This document shows positions 7,262-14,959 of a stretch of DNA of 36,014 bases, piece after piece (position 1 is the first letter of the stretch; each line of letters starts with the position of its first letter). The stretch spans positions 1 through 36,014 of the forward strand of contig JAVVPO010000016.1 in NCBI GenBank assembly GCA_036655715.1, written 5' to 3'. The position numbers were made by a program, and so were the translations under genes. The notes beneath the pieces were generated by a model. It had not been told where the DNA came from. It worked only from the letters and a program-made list of their open reading frames with translations, and ran no database searches. The DNA comes from JAVVPO01 sp036655715. Lineage in GTDB: Bacteria > Bacillota > Clostridia > Lachnospirales > Cellulosilyticaceae.

Positions 7262-8125
7262 ATGTTTAAAAATGCAGTAGAACTTTTAACCCTATGTACA
7301 CATGAAGATAAGCCTATCTGGCAAGCTATGTTAGAGCGAGAGATGGCTATATCTAATAAGAGTAAGGAAGAGATTTGGGAAGCTATGGAGCATGCTTATG
7401 AGATTATGAAACATGCCATAGAGAAAGCACTAAATGAGGATTTAGTTTCTATAGGTGGCCTGATAGGTGGAGAGTCTAAACGTATCTTTAGTAGACGTAA
7501 TGAATCAGTATGTGGCTCTTTGATGAGCAAAGTGATTAGTTACTCTATGGGGGTACTAGAAGTCAATACTTCTATGGGTCTTATTGTAGCCGCACCTACG
7601 GCAGGGTCATCCGGCGTTATACCAGGAGTATTTGTTGCATTACAAGAAGAAAAAGGATTTACAAATGAAGAGATGATACAAGCTTTATTTAATGCGGGAG
7701 CAGTAGGATATCTCATTACGCGTAATGCAACAGTGTCAGGTGCAGAAGGTGGTTGCCAAGCAGAGGTGGGTTCTGCCTCTGCTATGGCAGCTTCTGCAGT
7801 AGTAGAACTAATGGGCGGAACGCCTCAGCAATGCCTCTATGCAGCAAGTACAGCAATGGCCAATATCCTAGGTCTTGTATGTGACCCAGTAGCGGGACTT
7901 GTAGAAGCACCATGCCAAAGTCGTAATGCAATGGGCGCTTCAAATGCTTTACTTAGCGCAGAAATTGCTTTATGTGGGGTACCAACTTTGATACCATTTG
8001 ATGAAACTATTGAAGCAATGTACAAGATAGGAAAAGGTATGCCTCATGAATTGCGTGAAACAGCACTAGGTGGGGTAGCAGCAACACCAACTGGATGTAG
8101 TATGTGTGCCAAAATATTCGGATAG
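7262..8125 (+). CDS. sdaAA: L-serine dehydratase, iron-sulfur alpha subunit
   Basis: The 287-residue catalytic subunit, which carries the [4Fe-4S] cluster that binds serine. Visible signatures include IVAAPTAGSSGVIPG, RNATVSGAEGGCQAEVGSA, CDPVAGLVEAPCQSRN and the C-terminal TPTGCSMCAKIFG; the cysteines in these segments include the cluster ligands. An AAGGAG at 7246-7251 serves the ATG at 7262; the ATG at 7257 is in another frame. It forms an operon with sdaAB. The end faces the LUD gene on the other strand with a gap of only seven bases and no hairpin in between, so the transcripts probably overlap. Confidence 0.95.
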   Translation: MFKNAVELLTLCTHEDKPIWQAMLEREMAISNKSKEEIWEAMEHAYEIMKHAIEKALNEDLVSIGGLIGGESKRIFSRRNESVCGSLMSKVISYSMGVLEVNTSMGLIVAAPTAGSSGVIPGVFVALQEEKGFTNEEMIQALFNAGAVGYLITRNATVSGAEGGCQAEVGSASAMAASAVVELMGGTPQQCLYAASTAMANILGLVCDPVAGLVEAPCQSRNAMGASNALLSAEIALCGVPTLIPFDETIEAMYKIGKGMPHELRETALGGVAATPTGCSMCAKIFG

Positions 8126-8132
8126 GATAAAA

Positions 8133-8768
8133 TTAGTAACCTAAAGGTTCCCCAACTAAAATAACTTTAATACGCCCTGGTGTTCTACTATTACGTGTAA
8201 TAACTGTGTGCATACACATACATTCAGGAGATAGGCAATCTCCACAAGCCCCTGTGATACCACAAGGTGTCTTTTTATTGAGACGAACTGCATTGGGAGG
8301 AGCTGCGCTGTTATGTACACGATTTATGGCATCAGCCTCTGTCGCTACAACCTTATTCATGCCAGCCAAGATAAAGACGTTTTTTGGTCCGAAAATAAGT
8401 GAAGCTATACGGTTACCTGTACCATCTACATTGACCAGTTTACCATCAATTGTGATAGCGTTACTACTCATAAGGTAGTAGTCTGCCCCAAAAGCTTCTC
8501 TATAAATTTTTTCAACCTCTCCCGGAGCAACTTTGGCCCTATCAAGTAGAGTATAAGTATCCTTCTGGTAAAGTTCTTCGATAACACCTGCTTCAACAAG
8601 GGTCATAGAGCCACCCCAAGAAATGCTACTGCCATCAGGAATGGTATTTAAGATATAGTCTCTAGCAGCTTCTTTAGATTCAAAGTAGCACCCGTCTATA
8701 TTTCTTTTGTTAAGGTTTTTAATAACTGTCTGAGCTAGATTTTGATAGTATGCCTGTTTAATATTCAT
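8133..8768 (-). CDS. LUD-domain protein (LutC/YkgG-like) with a Cys-rich tail
   Basis: A 211-residue protein of the LUD (DUF162) family, which includes lactate-utilisation proteins. The core shows GSSISWGGSMTLVEAGV, GADYYLMSSNAITIDG and LVNVDGTGNRIASLIFGP. Near the C-terminus, TPCGITGACGDCLSPECMC carries a cluster of five cysteines that could hold an iron-sulfur centre. It stands alone, without lutA or lutB beside it, as is common for clostridial members. AGGAGG eight bases before the ATG (minus strand) sets the start. It is convergent with sdaAA. Its upstream region contains an inverted repeat (8810-8833) that could be an operator. The substrate is unknown. Confidence 0.85.
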   Translation of the reverse strand: MNIKQAYYQNLAQTVIKNLNKRNIDGCYFESKEAARDYILNTIPDGSSISWGGSMTLVEAGVIEELYQKDTYTLLDRAKVAPGEVEKIYREAFGADYYLMSSNAITIDGKLVNVDGTGNRIASLIFGPKNVFILAGMNKVVATEADAINRVHNSAAPPNAVRLNKKTPCGITGACGDCLSPECMCMHTVITRNSRTPGRIKVILVGEPLGY

Positions 8769-8809
8769 TGTATCAACCTCCTAAAAAATTTCTACTTTTA
8801 TAATAACAT

Positions 8810-8833
8810 AATTGTGTAGAAATTGGCACAATT
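8810..8833. promoter_or_regulatory. Inverted repeat upstream of the LUD gene
   Basis: AATTGTG (8810-8816) and CACAATT (8827-8833) form a perfect 7-bp inverted repeat around a 10-base centre, in the region where the LUD promoter would lie. The half sites resemble those of the redox sensor Rex (TTGTG...CACAA), but the centre is two bases longer than the usual 18-bp Rex site, so the identification is weak. Confidence 0.35.
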
Positions 8834-8907
8834 TATAACCATAAGATAATATAATAAAGAGAAAGGAAATATAATATTATAATAATACGATATTAGAATT
8901 TTAATGA

Positions 8908-8937
8908 TTTACATGTTGGTAGTTAGAATGCTATAAT
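8908..8937 (+). promoter_or_regulatory. Promoter of the thioredoxin reductase-like gene
   Basis: TTTACA (8908-8913), an 18-base spacer and TATAAT (8932-8937), with an extended TG at 8929-8930. The leader to the ATG is about 65 bases. Confidence 0.7.
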
Positions 8938-9008
8938 GCATTTATATAAATAAAATAGAAAATAATATAGAAATATTAAGATGCATGAAAAATATAGGAG
9001 GTAATGAG

Positions 9009-9863
9009 ATGTTAGATATAGCGATTATTGGCGCTGGACCAGCAGGTTTATCGGCGGCTATTAATGGAATGATTCGCAATAAAAAGGTGAAAGTATTTGG
9101 AAACAATCCAACGACAAGCTACATTTATAAAGCGGAGAGAGTGGATAACTATATAGGTATGTTTGGTGTGACAGGTAAGAAAATGGTAGAAAATTTTGTA
9201 GGCCATGCTAAAGAAATGGATGTAGAGATTCAGGAAAAAAGAGTTATTGAGATTTTTCCATTAGGAGAATCTTATATGCTTAATGTAGAAAATGAATTTA
9301 TTGAAGCAAAAACAGTTATTCTTGCTAATGGCCTTAGTAAATCAAAGACATTACCAGGAGAAAGTGAACTTTTAGGACGTGGTGTGAGCTATTGTGCTAC
9401 ATGTGATGGGCCATTATATAGAGGCAAATCAGTTGTACTAATAGGAGATTCTCATATGGCAGAAGAAGATGTAAACTATCTTGCAGAAGTATGTGAAAAA
9501 GTTTATTATGTACCACTTTATAAAGAAATAAAAAATCTTAGAAGCAATATAGAAGTAATCTATGACAAACCTAAAAAAGTCTTAGGCGAGAATATCGTTA
9601 AAGGACTAGAACTTGCAGATAGTACGCTTGATGTAGATGGTGTATTTATCATTAAGGAGAGTATCCCAACGACTCAGCTGCTTAAAGGTTTAGAATTAGA
9701 CAATAAGTCTATTAAAGTTAATAACTTTATGGAAACGAATATGCCAGGTATTTATGCTGCAGGAGATTGTACAGGTAGACCTTACCAAGTGGCTAAGGCG
9801 GTAGGGCAAGGGACAACAGCTGCACTTCAAGCTGTAACGTACCTTCACCAGATAGAGAAATAA
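9009..9863 (+). CDS. Thioredoxin reductase-like flavoprotein, possibly ferredoxin-linked
   Basis: A 284-residue member of the thioredoxin reductase family. The FAD-binding loop GAGPAG is at residues 8-13, the redox pair is CATC at 129-132, and the C-terminal FAD motif GIYAAGDCTGRPYQVAKA is intact. The segment that should bind NADPH is altered: where family members have a GxGxxA loop and a downstream HRR patch, this protein has LIGDSHMAEEDVNYLAE and then VYYVPLYKEIKN, without arginines. It is also shorter than the usual 305-320 residues. These features match the clostridial enzymes described as ferredoxin-dependent flavin thioredoxin reductases. AGGAGG at 8997-9002 selects the ATG at 9009 rather than the in-frame ATG at 8985. 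It is monocistronic, with its own promoter and terminator; no thioredoxin gene is adjacent. Confidence 0.8.
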   Translation: MLDIAIIGAGPAGLSAAINGMIRNKKVKVFGNNPTTSYIYKAERVDNYIGMFGVTGKKMVENFVGHAKEMDVEIQEKRVIEIFPLGESYMLNVENEFIEAKTVILANGLSKSKTLPGESELLGRGVSYCATCDGPLYRGKSVVLIGDSHMAEEDVNYLAEVCEKVYYVPLYKEIKNLRSNIEVIYDKPKKVLGENIVKGLELADSTLDVDGVFIIKESIPTTQLLKGLELDNKSIKVNNFMETNMPGIYAAGDCTGRPYQVAKAVGQGTTAALQAVTYLHQIEK

Positions 9864-9873
9864 AATGAATAAG

Positions 9874-9911
9874 AACAAAAAAAGTACGGTTAAAACTGTG
9901 CTTTTTTTGTT
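9874..9911 (+). terminator. Terminator after the thioredoxin reductase-like gene
   Basis: A 17-bp stem (9874-9890 with 9895-9911, with two wobble pairs) and a TAAA loop; the A-run and T-run make it usable on both strands. Confidence 0.9.
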
Positions 9912-9934
9912 TAATTTCTTCTAAAATAAAGACA

Positions 9935-9962
9935 ACCTCCATATAAATACTATAAAGGAGGT
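9935..9962 (+). promoter_or_regulatory. Hairpin that buries the ribosome binding site
   Basis: ACCTCC at 9935-9940 is the exact complement of GGAGGT at 9957-9962, the ribosome binding site of the next gene. TATA at 9942-9945 can pair with TATA at 9951-9954 inside, leaving a five-base loop. If TAAAAT at 9922-9927 is the -10, the transcript would begin at about 9934, so the hairpin would be the first thing transcribed. This suggests control of translation, for example by temperature or a bound factor. Confidence 0.45.
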
Positions 9963-9968
9963 ATGTGT

Positions 9969-10652
9969 ATGAATTTCATGTATTTATTATTAATTATAAT
10001 ATGCATCATGGCTATTCTTGTATTGTTCTTAGATATAGGGGTGGTTAGTAAAAACACTAATCAGTTACTCAAAGTAGTATGTATTTTACTATTTGCATTT
10101 TCTATGTTGCGCTATGTGACTTTAATTGTCTATGGGGATACACCAACACTCGGGCAATTAGAGAAATTAAGATATTTTTATCTAGCTACAAGTATAGGAC
10201 TTACCATACCTACGGCTTCGGCAGTATGGTATATTACACCACATCTTAGAACAAAGATAGATTATGGCAAATACTTGTTATTCTTTTTACCATGGGCTAT
10301 CTTTTATCTTTTTGCTATTATTACGCAACCTACACAAATTGTATTATCTGATACATATGGTTATAAACTGATATTAACAGGAGAATTTCCACTATACTTA
10401 AGTATAGCTCAAGGAAGTTTTATAATTATTATGATTATATTATGTATAATGGGAATCTTGAAATACAAAAATGAATACCTACGTAGTCAGTATTTTGTGA
10501 TAATAGGTGCACAAATTTTACTAGCCTTAGATGGTTTGACTTATCTGGTGCCTACAGTGGTGACGATACCACCTTTTACATTAACTGAGGTATTTGGGTT
10601 TATAGCTATTTTCTATGCTTTTTATGTAAAGCCGCTAGATTTAAAGAAATAA
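9969..10652 (+). CDS. Seven-helix membrane protein, unknown function
   Basis: A 227-residue hydrophobic protein with seven predicted membrane helices, starting at about residues 3, 35, 68, 100, 135, 172 and 198. The short N-terminus and the arrangement resemble the 7TM module (histidine kinase N-terminal 7TM type) that in other proteins is followed by a kinase or cyclase. Here nothing follows the last helix except KPLDLKK, so it is a stand-alone module. The ATG at 9969 is chosen over 9963 because GGAGGT ends at 9962, leaving only the later start well spaced. That ribosome binding site lies in a hairpin. The gene is monocistronic and ends at a long bidirectional terminator. Confidence 0.65.
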   Translation: MNFMYLLLIIICIMAILVLFLDIGVVSKNTNQLLKVVCILLFAFSMLRYVTLIVYGDTPTLGQLEKLRYFYLATSIGLTIPTASAVWYITPHLRTKIDYGKYLLFFLPWAIFYLFAIITQPTQIVLSDTYGYKLILTGEFPLYLSIAQGSFIIIMIILCIMGILKYKNEYLRSQYFVIIGAQILLALDGLTYLVPTVVTIPPFTLTEVFGFIAIFYAFYVKPLDLKK

Positions 10653-10656
10653 TGGG

Positions 10657-10713
10657 AGAGTAAAAAAGGGTTAAAAGATTACCTATCGTAGTCTTTTAAC
10701 CCTTTTTTACTCT
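10657..10713. terminator. Long bidirectional terminator
   Basis: A perfect 22-bp stem (10657-10678 with 10692-10713), extendable inward by four more pairs to a five-base loop. A and T runs within both arms let it stop both the membrane-protein transcript and the convergent DegV transcript. Confidence 0.92.
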
Positions 10714-10735
10714 AATTTAAGAGAATCTATAGCTA

Positions 10736-11617
10736 TTATAATAAAGTTTCGTACTTTGGAATAATACATACACCACATGCATCAGGGCCCGTATTGACTC
10801 CGATTGTTGTGCCGATGAAGAAGAAGAACTCCGGTGTATAATGTCCAATTGCATCGTGGAACTGAGTAGTAATATTAGCTGCTTCATCTTCATTATCTGC
10901 ATGACCGATGATGAAGTTATAATTTTCAGGTGTATTACCAATATAGTCCTTTGTAAGTTCAAGTACTTTGGCAAGAGCTCTCTTTTTACCACGAACTTTA
11001 CTTACTGGGAATAACTGACCGTCTTGAAGATAAATAATCGGTTTCACATTAAGCATAGTACCAAGTAATGCAGAAGCTTTACCAATACGTCCGCCATGTT
11101 CTAAGTAATCTAAAGTATCTACGAAGAAGAAGATACGTGCTTTTTTAATAAGCTTAGGAATCATGTTCATAATGGTATCGAAATCTATGCTATTTTCAAT
11201 CATACGAGCTATTTCTGTTACGATTTGACCTTGGCCGCCAGTGGCATTTAAAGAATTAATAATTTCAATTTGAGCATTAGGATAATTTTCTAAAATAAGT
11301 TCGCGTGCATTAACTGCAGAGTTATAAGAACCACTGAAATGGCTTGATAAGCAAACGCATATGATGGATTTGCCGGACTCAGTAAAAGGTCTAAAAGTTT
11401 CATAATAATCGTTGATACTTGGTAAAGATGTTTTTGGGAAAATCTTTTCTTCACGCATACGTTTGTAGAAGTCTGAAAGAGGTAATTCTACGATTTCTTT
11501 ATAGTACTCAGTTTGATCAAAGGAAACATAAAATGGTACTAGTTGAATATTGTATTTAGCTACGGTATTTGAGTTTAGGTCACAAGAAGTATCGCTAATT
11601 AATACGATTTCACTCAT
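10736..11617 (-). CDS. DegV family protein (FakB-like fatty acid binding)
   Basis: A 293-residue DegV-fold protein. Members bind one fatty acid, and the FakB branch presents it to the kinase FakA for phosphorylation. Visible family features are ISDTSCDL at the N-terminus, KTSLPS with the conserved Thr-Ser, LSSHFSGSYNSA (the carboxylate-binding SGT/S loop), and LDYLEHGGRIGKASA followed by LLGTMLNVKPII. The C-terminus has the usual IGTTIGVNTGP segment. AAGGAGG before the minus-strand ATG sets the start, and a near-consensus promoter at 11655-11683 drives it. Clostridia carry several DegV paralogues of different lipid preference; the ligand here is unknown. Confidence 0.92.
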   Translation of the reverse strand: MSEIVLISDTSCDLNSNTVAKYNIQLVPFYVSFDQTEYYKEIVELPLSDFYKRMREEKIFPKTSLPSINDYYETFRPFTESGKSIICVCLSSHFSGSYNSAVNARELILENYPNAQIEIINSLNATGGQGQIVTEIARMIENSIDFDTIMNMIPKLIKKARIFFFVDTLDYLEHGGRIGKASALLGTMLNVKPIIYLQDGQLFPVSKVRGKKRALAKVLELTKDYIGNTPENYNFIIGHADNEDEAANITTQFHDAIGHYTPEFFFFIGTTIGVNTGPDACGVCIIPKYETLL

Positions 11618-11654
11618 GTTTTCACCTCCTTAATAAAATGATATTTACTCACTC

Positions 11655-11683
11655 ATTGTAATATGCCACGGATAAGGTGTCAA
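11655..11683 (-). promoter_or_regulatory. Promoter of the DegV gene
   Basis: On the minus strand, a perfect TTGACA (11678-11683), a 17-base spacer and TACAAT (11655-11660); the leader to the ATG is about 30 bases. Confidence 0.88.
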
Positions 11684-11775
11684 TCAGAGTGTGAAAAATT
11701 TAAATGAAAGTAAGAATTTGGAAATGCTATTGGTGCATATATTAGTTGTAGTTACCAATATAAGGAGGAACGGAC

Positions 11776-12228
11776 ATGCTATCATCTAGCCTAGAAGAAT
11801 ATTTGATAACTATCTATCAGATGGCAAACAAAGGAGAAGAACTTAAATGTAATGAAGTGTCTAAAGCACTTAATGTACCCCTAAAGAAAACCATTCAAGC
11901 TATTCAAAGAATGCACTATCAAAAATATGTAGTCTATAGCCCCTATCAACCTTTAACTATCACAGACAAAGGTAAGGAAACCGCTAAGTATCTTTTATCA
12001 AGAAATGATTTAATTGACGAATTCTTAGACATACTACAAATAACAGAAAATGTAGAGACAGAAGCATCAGCAATGAGACAGTACTTATCCCATGAAACGT
12101 TAGAAGGAATAGAGAAATTTGTTCTTTTCATAAGACAGTACCCAGAAGTCACCAATAGATACAAACTTTTTATGAAAAGAAATCGAACAAAAATTCTTGA
12201 AGAAGCGCCAAATGAGGAAGAAATATAG
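11776..12228 (+). CDS. DtxR/MntR-fold regulator lacking metal ligands
   Basis: A 150-residue protein with the DtxR/MntR layout: an N-terminal winged helix (SSLEEYLITIYQM, then CNEVSKALNVPLKKTIQAIQRM, then the wing PLTITDKGKETA) and a helical dimerisation part (RNDLIDEFLDIL, then MRQYLSHETLEGIEKFV). Set beside B. subtilis MntR from memory, the manganese ligands are nearly all replaced: the second acidic residue of helix 1 by Ile, the His of the R-H-E-L segment by Asn, and the Glu-His pair before H-L-S by Arg-Gln. It may therefore respond to something other than a metal, or be constitutive. The start is set by AAGGAGG at 11762-11768. TATTGGT at 11728-11734 and ACCAATA at 11754-11760 form an inverted repeat in the leader that could be its own operator. 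Confidence 0.75.
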   Translation: MLSSSLEEYLITIYQMANKGEELKCNEVSKALNVPLKKTIQAIQRMHYQKYVVYSPYQPLTITDKGKETAKYLLSRNDLIDEFLDILQITENVETEASAMRQYLSHETLEGIEKFVLFIRQYPEVTNRYKLFMKRNRTKILEEAPNEEEI

Positions 12229-12253
12229 TACACCCTTAGGGTGTGCTATATTT
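12226..12253 (+). terminator. Probable terminator after the DtxR-like gene
   Basis: Ten-bp stem including one wobble pair (12226-12235 with 12239-12248) and a three-base loop, overlapping the stop codon and followed by only a short T-run (TATTT). Confidence 0.65.
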
Positions 12254-12297
12254 AATTATCTTAAACATAATTACATTAACAATAACTAGGGAATATG

Positions 12298-12306
12298 TGA
12301 TATAAT
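12298..12306 (+). promoter_or_regulatory. Extended -10 promoter of the flippase-like gene
   Basis: TG at 12298-12299, one base, then TATAAT at 12301-12306. A -35 at the ideal distance is not clear. Confidence 0.6.
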
Positions 12307-12389
12307 GAAATATTATAATAGCATGACAAAAATGGGCATGAAAGTAATATAAAAATAAAAGCTAAAAGATAAAAAGATAGAGGATAAAA

Positions 12390-14174
12390 ATGGAAAAAGA
12401 AACAGCAAAACAAGGGATTATAAAGGGTGCTATGATATTAGCGACAGCCTCATTTATTAGTAAAATAGTAGGTATGCTTTATCGAATTCCTGTTACAAAT
12501 ATTCTAGGAGATGCAGGGAACGGGATATATTCACAAGCATACAATATCTATGCCATGCTTCTGACGCTCTCAGCAGTGGGTATACCAAGTGCTATTTCGA
12601 AACTGGTATCAGAGCGTATTGCTGTAGGTGCATACAGAGATGCACAGCGTGTGTATAAGATTGCCATGGTGTACTCAGCTGCAGTAGCAGCTATTCTAGC
12701 CATGGGGATGTGGACAGGAGCTGGCGTTATTTCACAGGCAATGGTTAAGGATGCTTCTTTGACGATGCCGATTAAGGCACTTGCACCAACGATAGTTGTT
12801 GTTACGATTATGGCGGTTATGAGAGGCTACTTCCAAGGGATGAATAACATGGCACCTAGTGGTATTTCCCAGGTAATAGAGCAGATTGTCAATGCTATAT
12901 TTAGTGTGGTGCTAGCGTATCTATTCATTGGTAGAGGGGTAGAGGCTGCTGCTACAGGTAGTACGCTAGGAACGGGACTTGGAGCATTTGCGGGTCTGTT
13001 ATTTATGATGTTTGTGTATTATTTAATAAGTGGCAAGATGAAAAAACGCATTAAAAATAGTAAAGAATATACGTATCAATCAAGCCAAAAGATTTTAAAG
13101 CTTATTTTGATTACGACAATACCTATTGTGATTAGTACATCAGTATTCTCACTGATGACCAACATAGATAGTTTTATGCTAGCACGTATGTTGCCTGATT
13201 CTATAGCATATTTACAAAGTCATGGGTTGTTGCAAAACCTACCTATTACAGATGTCATGCAAGTAGGGATGCAATCTATGGATAAGGCTATTCCTTTTTT
13301 TATAGAACCTAATCCAGTAGCTATGAGATATATAAGTGATAAAGGGCTTATGGCTACATCTTTAACGGGCTTAGAAGCGAGTATTCAGAGTTTTGTCCAA
13401 AGTGCAGAGATTACAAAGATTTTAGTGGGTCAATACTTTGGAAAATACTTTACACTCGTAAATGTGCCTGTATCGCTTATTTTAACTATGGGAACAGCAG
13501 CTATTCCTGCTATTGCTATGGCTATGAGCCTAGGAGATATTAAGGAAGTTAAAAAGAAAACACGTATGATTCTTAAAATAGGTATGTTACTTGCGGTGCC
13601 TGCAGCTATAGGACTGGCTTTATTTGGGAAACCTATTATGGCAGTGATCTTTGCAAGCGAGCCTGATGGCGGAGAATTGCTTGCTTATGGAGCAGTTTCA
13701 ATTATATTTATTACTATCGCACAACTTACGGCAGGTGTATTGCAAGGTATGGGGAGACAGAAAATACCAACTATTCATGCTATTATTGCCTGTGTGATTA
13801 AGGTGATATTTAATGTCATTTTACTTTCTATACCAACGCTGCATATTTACTCAGTTATTCATAGTACCACTTTGTGCTATATGATTTATGCCTTTTTAAA
13901 TGTACTTTATTTAAAGAGGGAACTGGATATGAAGTTCAATTGGAAAGCATTGTTTGTGAAGCCTTTAATCTCGGCAGGGATTATGGGGGCTATTTCCTAT
14001 GGCATCTATAGGCTACTTTGCCACTGGATACCTAAAGAGGGTTTATGGCTATTATTAGTTATACCTCTAGCAGCAGCAGTCTATGGCATAGTAGGCCTTG
14101 TGACAGGGACGATTACTAAAAGAGATATAGAAAATATACCAGGCGGCAAAAAGATAATAAATCGCTTATTTTAA
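12390..14174 (+). CDS. MOP-superfamily lipid II/polysaccharide flippase (YtgP/SpoVB-like)
   Basis: A 594-residue polytopic membrane protein with about 14 helices. The N-terminus (ILATASFISKIVGMLYRIP, then NILGDAGNGIYSQAYNIY) and the AVGIPSAISKLVSE segment match the YtgP/SpoVB branch of the MOP exporters, which flip lipid-linked cell-wall precursors; SpoVB serves the spore cortex. The protein is some 50 to 70 residues longer than usual. The extra part falls about residues 270-345, between NIDSFMLARMLPD and the VGQYFGKYFTLVNVP segment, where the usual proteins have a short loop. A GAGG motif seven bases ahead supports the ATG at 12390. There is no cortex or polysaccharide operon around it. Confidence 0.85.
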   Translation: MEKETAKQGIIKGAMILATASFISKIVGMLYRIPVTNILGDAGNGIYSQAYNIYAMLLTLSAVGIPSAISKLVSERIAVGAYRDAQRVYKIAMVYSAAVAAILAMGMWTGAGVISQAMVKDASLTMPIKALAPTIVVVTIMAVMRGYFQGMNNMAPSGISQVIEQIVNAIFSVVLAYLFIGRGVEAAATGSTLGTGLGAFAGLLFMMFVYYLISGKMKKRIKNSKEYTYQSSQKILKLILITTIPIVISTSVFSLMTNIDSFMLARMLPDSIAYLQSHGLLQNLPITDVMQVGMQSMDKAIPFFIEPNPVAMRYISDKGLMATSLTGLEASIQSFVQSAEITKILVGQYFGKYFTLVNVPVSLILTMGTAAIPAIAMAMSLGDIKEVKKKTRMILKIGMLLAVPAAIGLALFGKPIMAVIFASEPDGGELLAYGAVSIIFITIAQLTAGVLQGMGRQKIPTIHAIIACVIKVIFNVILLSIPTLHIYSVIHSTTLCYMIYAFLNVLYLKRELDMKFNWKALFVKPLISAGIMGAISYGIYRLLCHWIPKEGLWLLLVIPLAAAVYGIVGLVTGTITKRDIENIPGGKKIINRLF

Positions 14175-14259
14175 ATAAAAATTCTTCTTTTATATGTATA
14201 AGAGTTTGAAAAATTAGGAATAATTTAAACAAACTTATACGAAAAAGGAGGATTTATAA

Positions 14260-14874
14260 ATGTTAACTAAAAAACAATACATTACTATGCTTGTTTGCGC
14301 ATCTATTGTATTTTTAGCTATCTTTACCTTTGCCTATATATATACTGTGACTCATATGCAATCTATTATACCGGAAGAAGAGCCAGGATATGAGCAGCAG
14401 CTTAGGAAAGATAGAGAAGAGATTGTAGCAGAAGTGAGTAATCTAGGACAAGAGCGTATACTTCCTAGTACAGAAATTACTATGAAAATACTTGATCAAT
14501 ATAATAAGGTGATAAGTGAAGAGTCTGTAGAACCTAGTAGTTTGCTAGGGCTCAGTCAGAAAGAAATAGAAAAGGTATTTGATAAATGTAGAGTCACGCA
14601 GTTTGATACAAGACAAGTTGTAATTGAGAAAAATGAATATATAGAGCCTAAACCTTTAGAATATACACTTGGTATAGAACGAGGCGAAATTGGGATTATA
14701 ACAGAAGGTGAGAAGCCCATATTTTCTAGTTTAGGATTATCTACCAAGGAGTTTTCTAAACATACCAATTTGTTATTTATAAATCAGATGATTAGCATCA
14801 CCCCAGCTCAAAAGCAAAGCTTGGAAAAAGATCCTAATTATATAGAATACATCCTTCAAAACTTGAGTGAATAA
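14260..14874 (+). CDS. Membrane-anchored extracytoplasmic protein, weakly BofC-like
   Basis: A 204-residue protein with one N-terminal membrane helix (about residues 8-28), cytoplasmic Lys-Lys before it and the rest predicted outside. AAGGAGG at 14245-14251 is a strong ribosome binding site. The C-terminal part (YTLGIERGEIGIITEGEKP, later LEKDPNYIEYILQNL) resembles the C-terminal domain of BofC, the forespore intermembrane protein that restrains SigK activation, but the match is loose. The gene is monocistronic and closed by a hairpin. The BofC link would fit a spore former but is a guess; otherwise it is an uncharacterised clostridial protein. Confidence 0.6.
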   Translation: MLTKKQYITMLVCASIVFLAIFTFAYIYTVTHMQSIIPEEEPGYEQQLRKDREEIVAEVSNLGQERILPSTEITMKILDQYNKVISEESVEPSSLLGLSQKEIEKVFDKCRVTQFDTRQVVIEKNEYIEPKPLEYTLGIERGEIGIITEGEKPIFSSLGLSTKEFSKHTNLLFINQMISITPAQKQSLEKDPNYIEYILQNLSE

Positions 14875-14900
14875 GCTGACAGACTGTTAGCTTATTTTTT
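14870..14900 (+). terminator. Terminator after the BofC-like gene
   Basis: Twelve-bp stem (14870-14881 with 14885-14896), three-base loop, then TTTT; the stem begins just before the stop codon. Confidence 0.88.
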
Positions 14901-14959
14901 ATATGTCTTGCCAAAAACTTTATTTGACCCTAAAATAAACTACAGAGAGGATGAATAAG

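Noticed and set aside
8838..8984. AT-rich stretch as a replication or partition site
   Set aside because: It is simply AT-rich intergenic sequence; no DnaA boxes or ordered repeats were seen.
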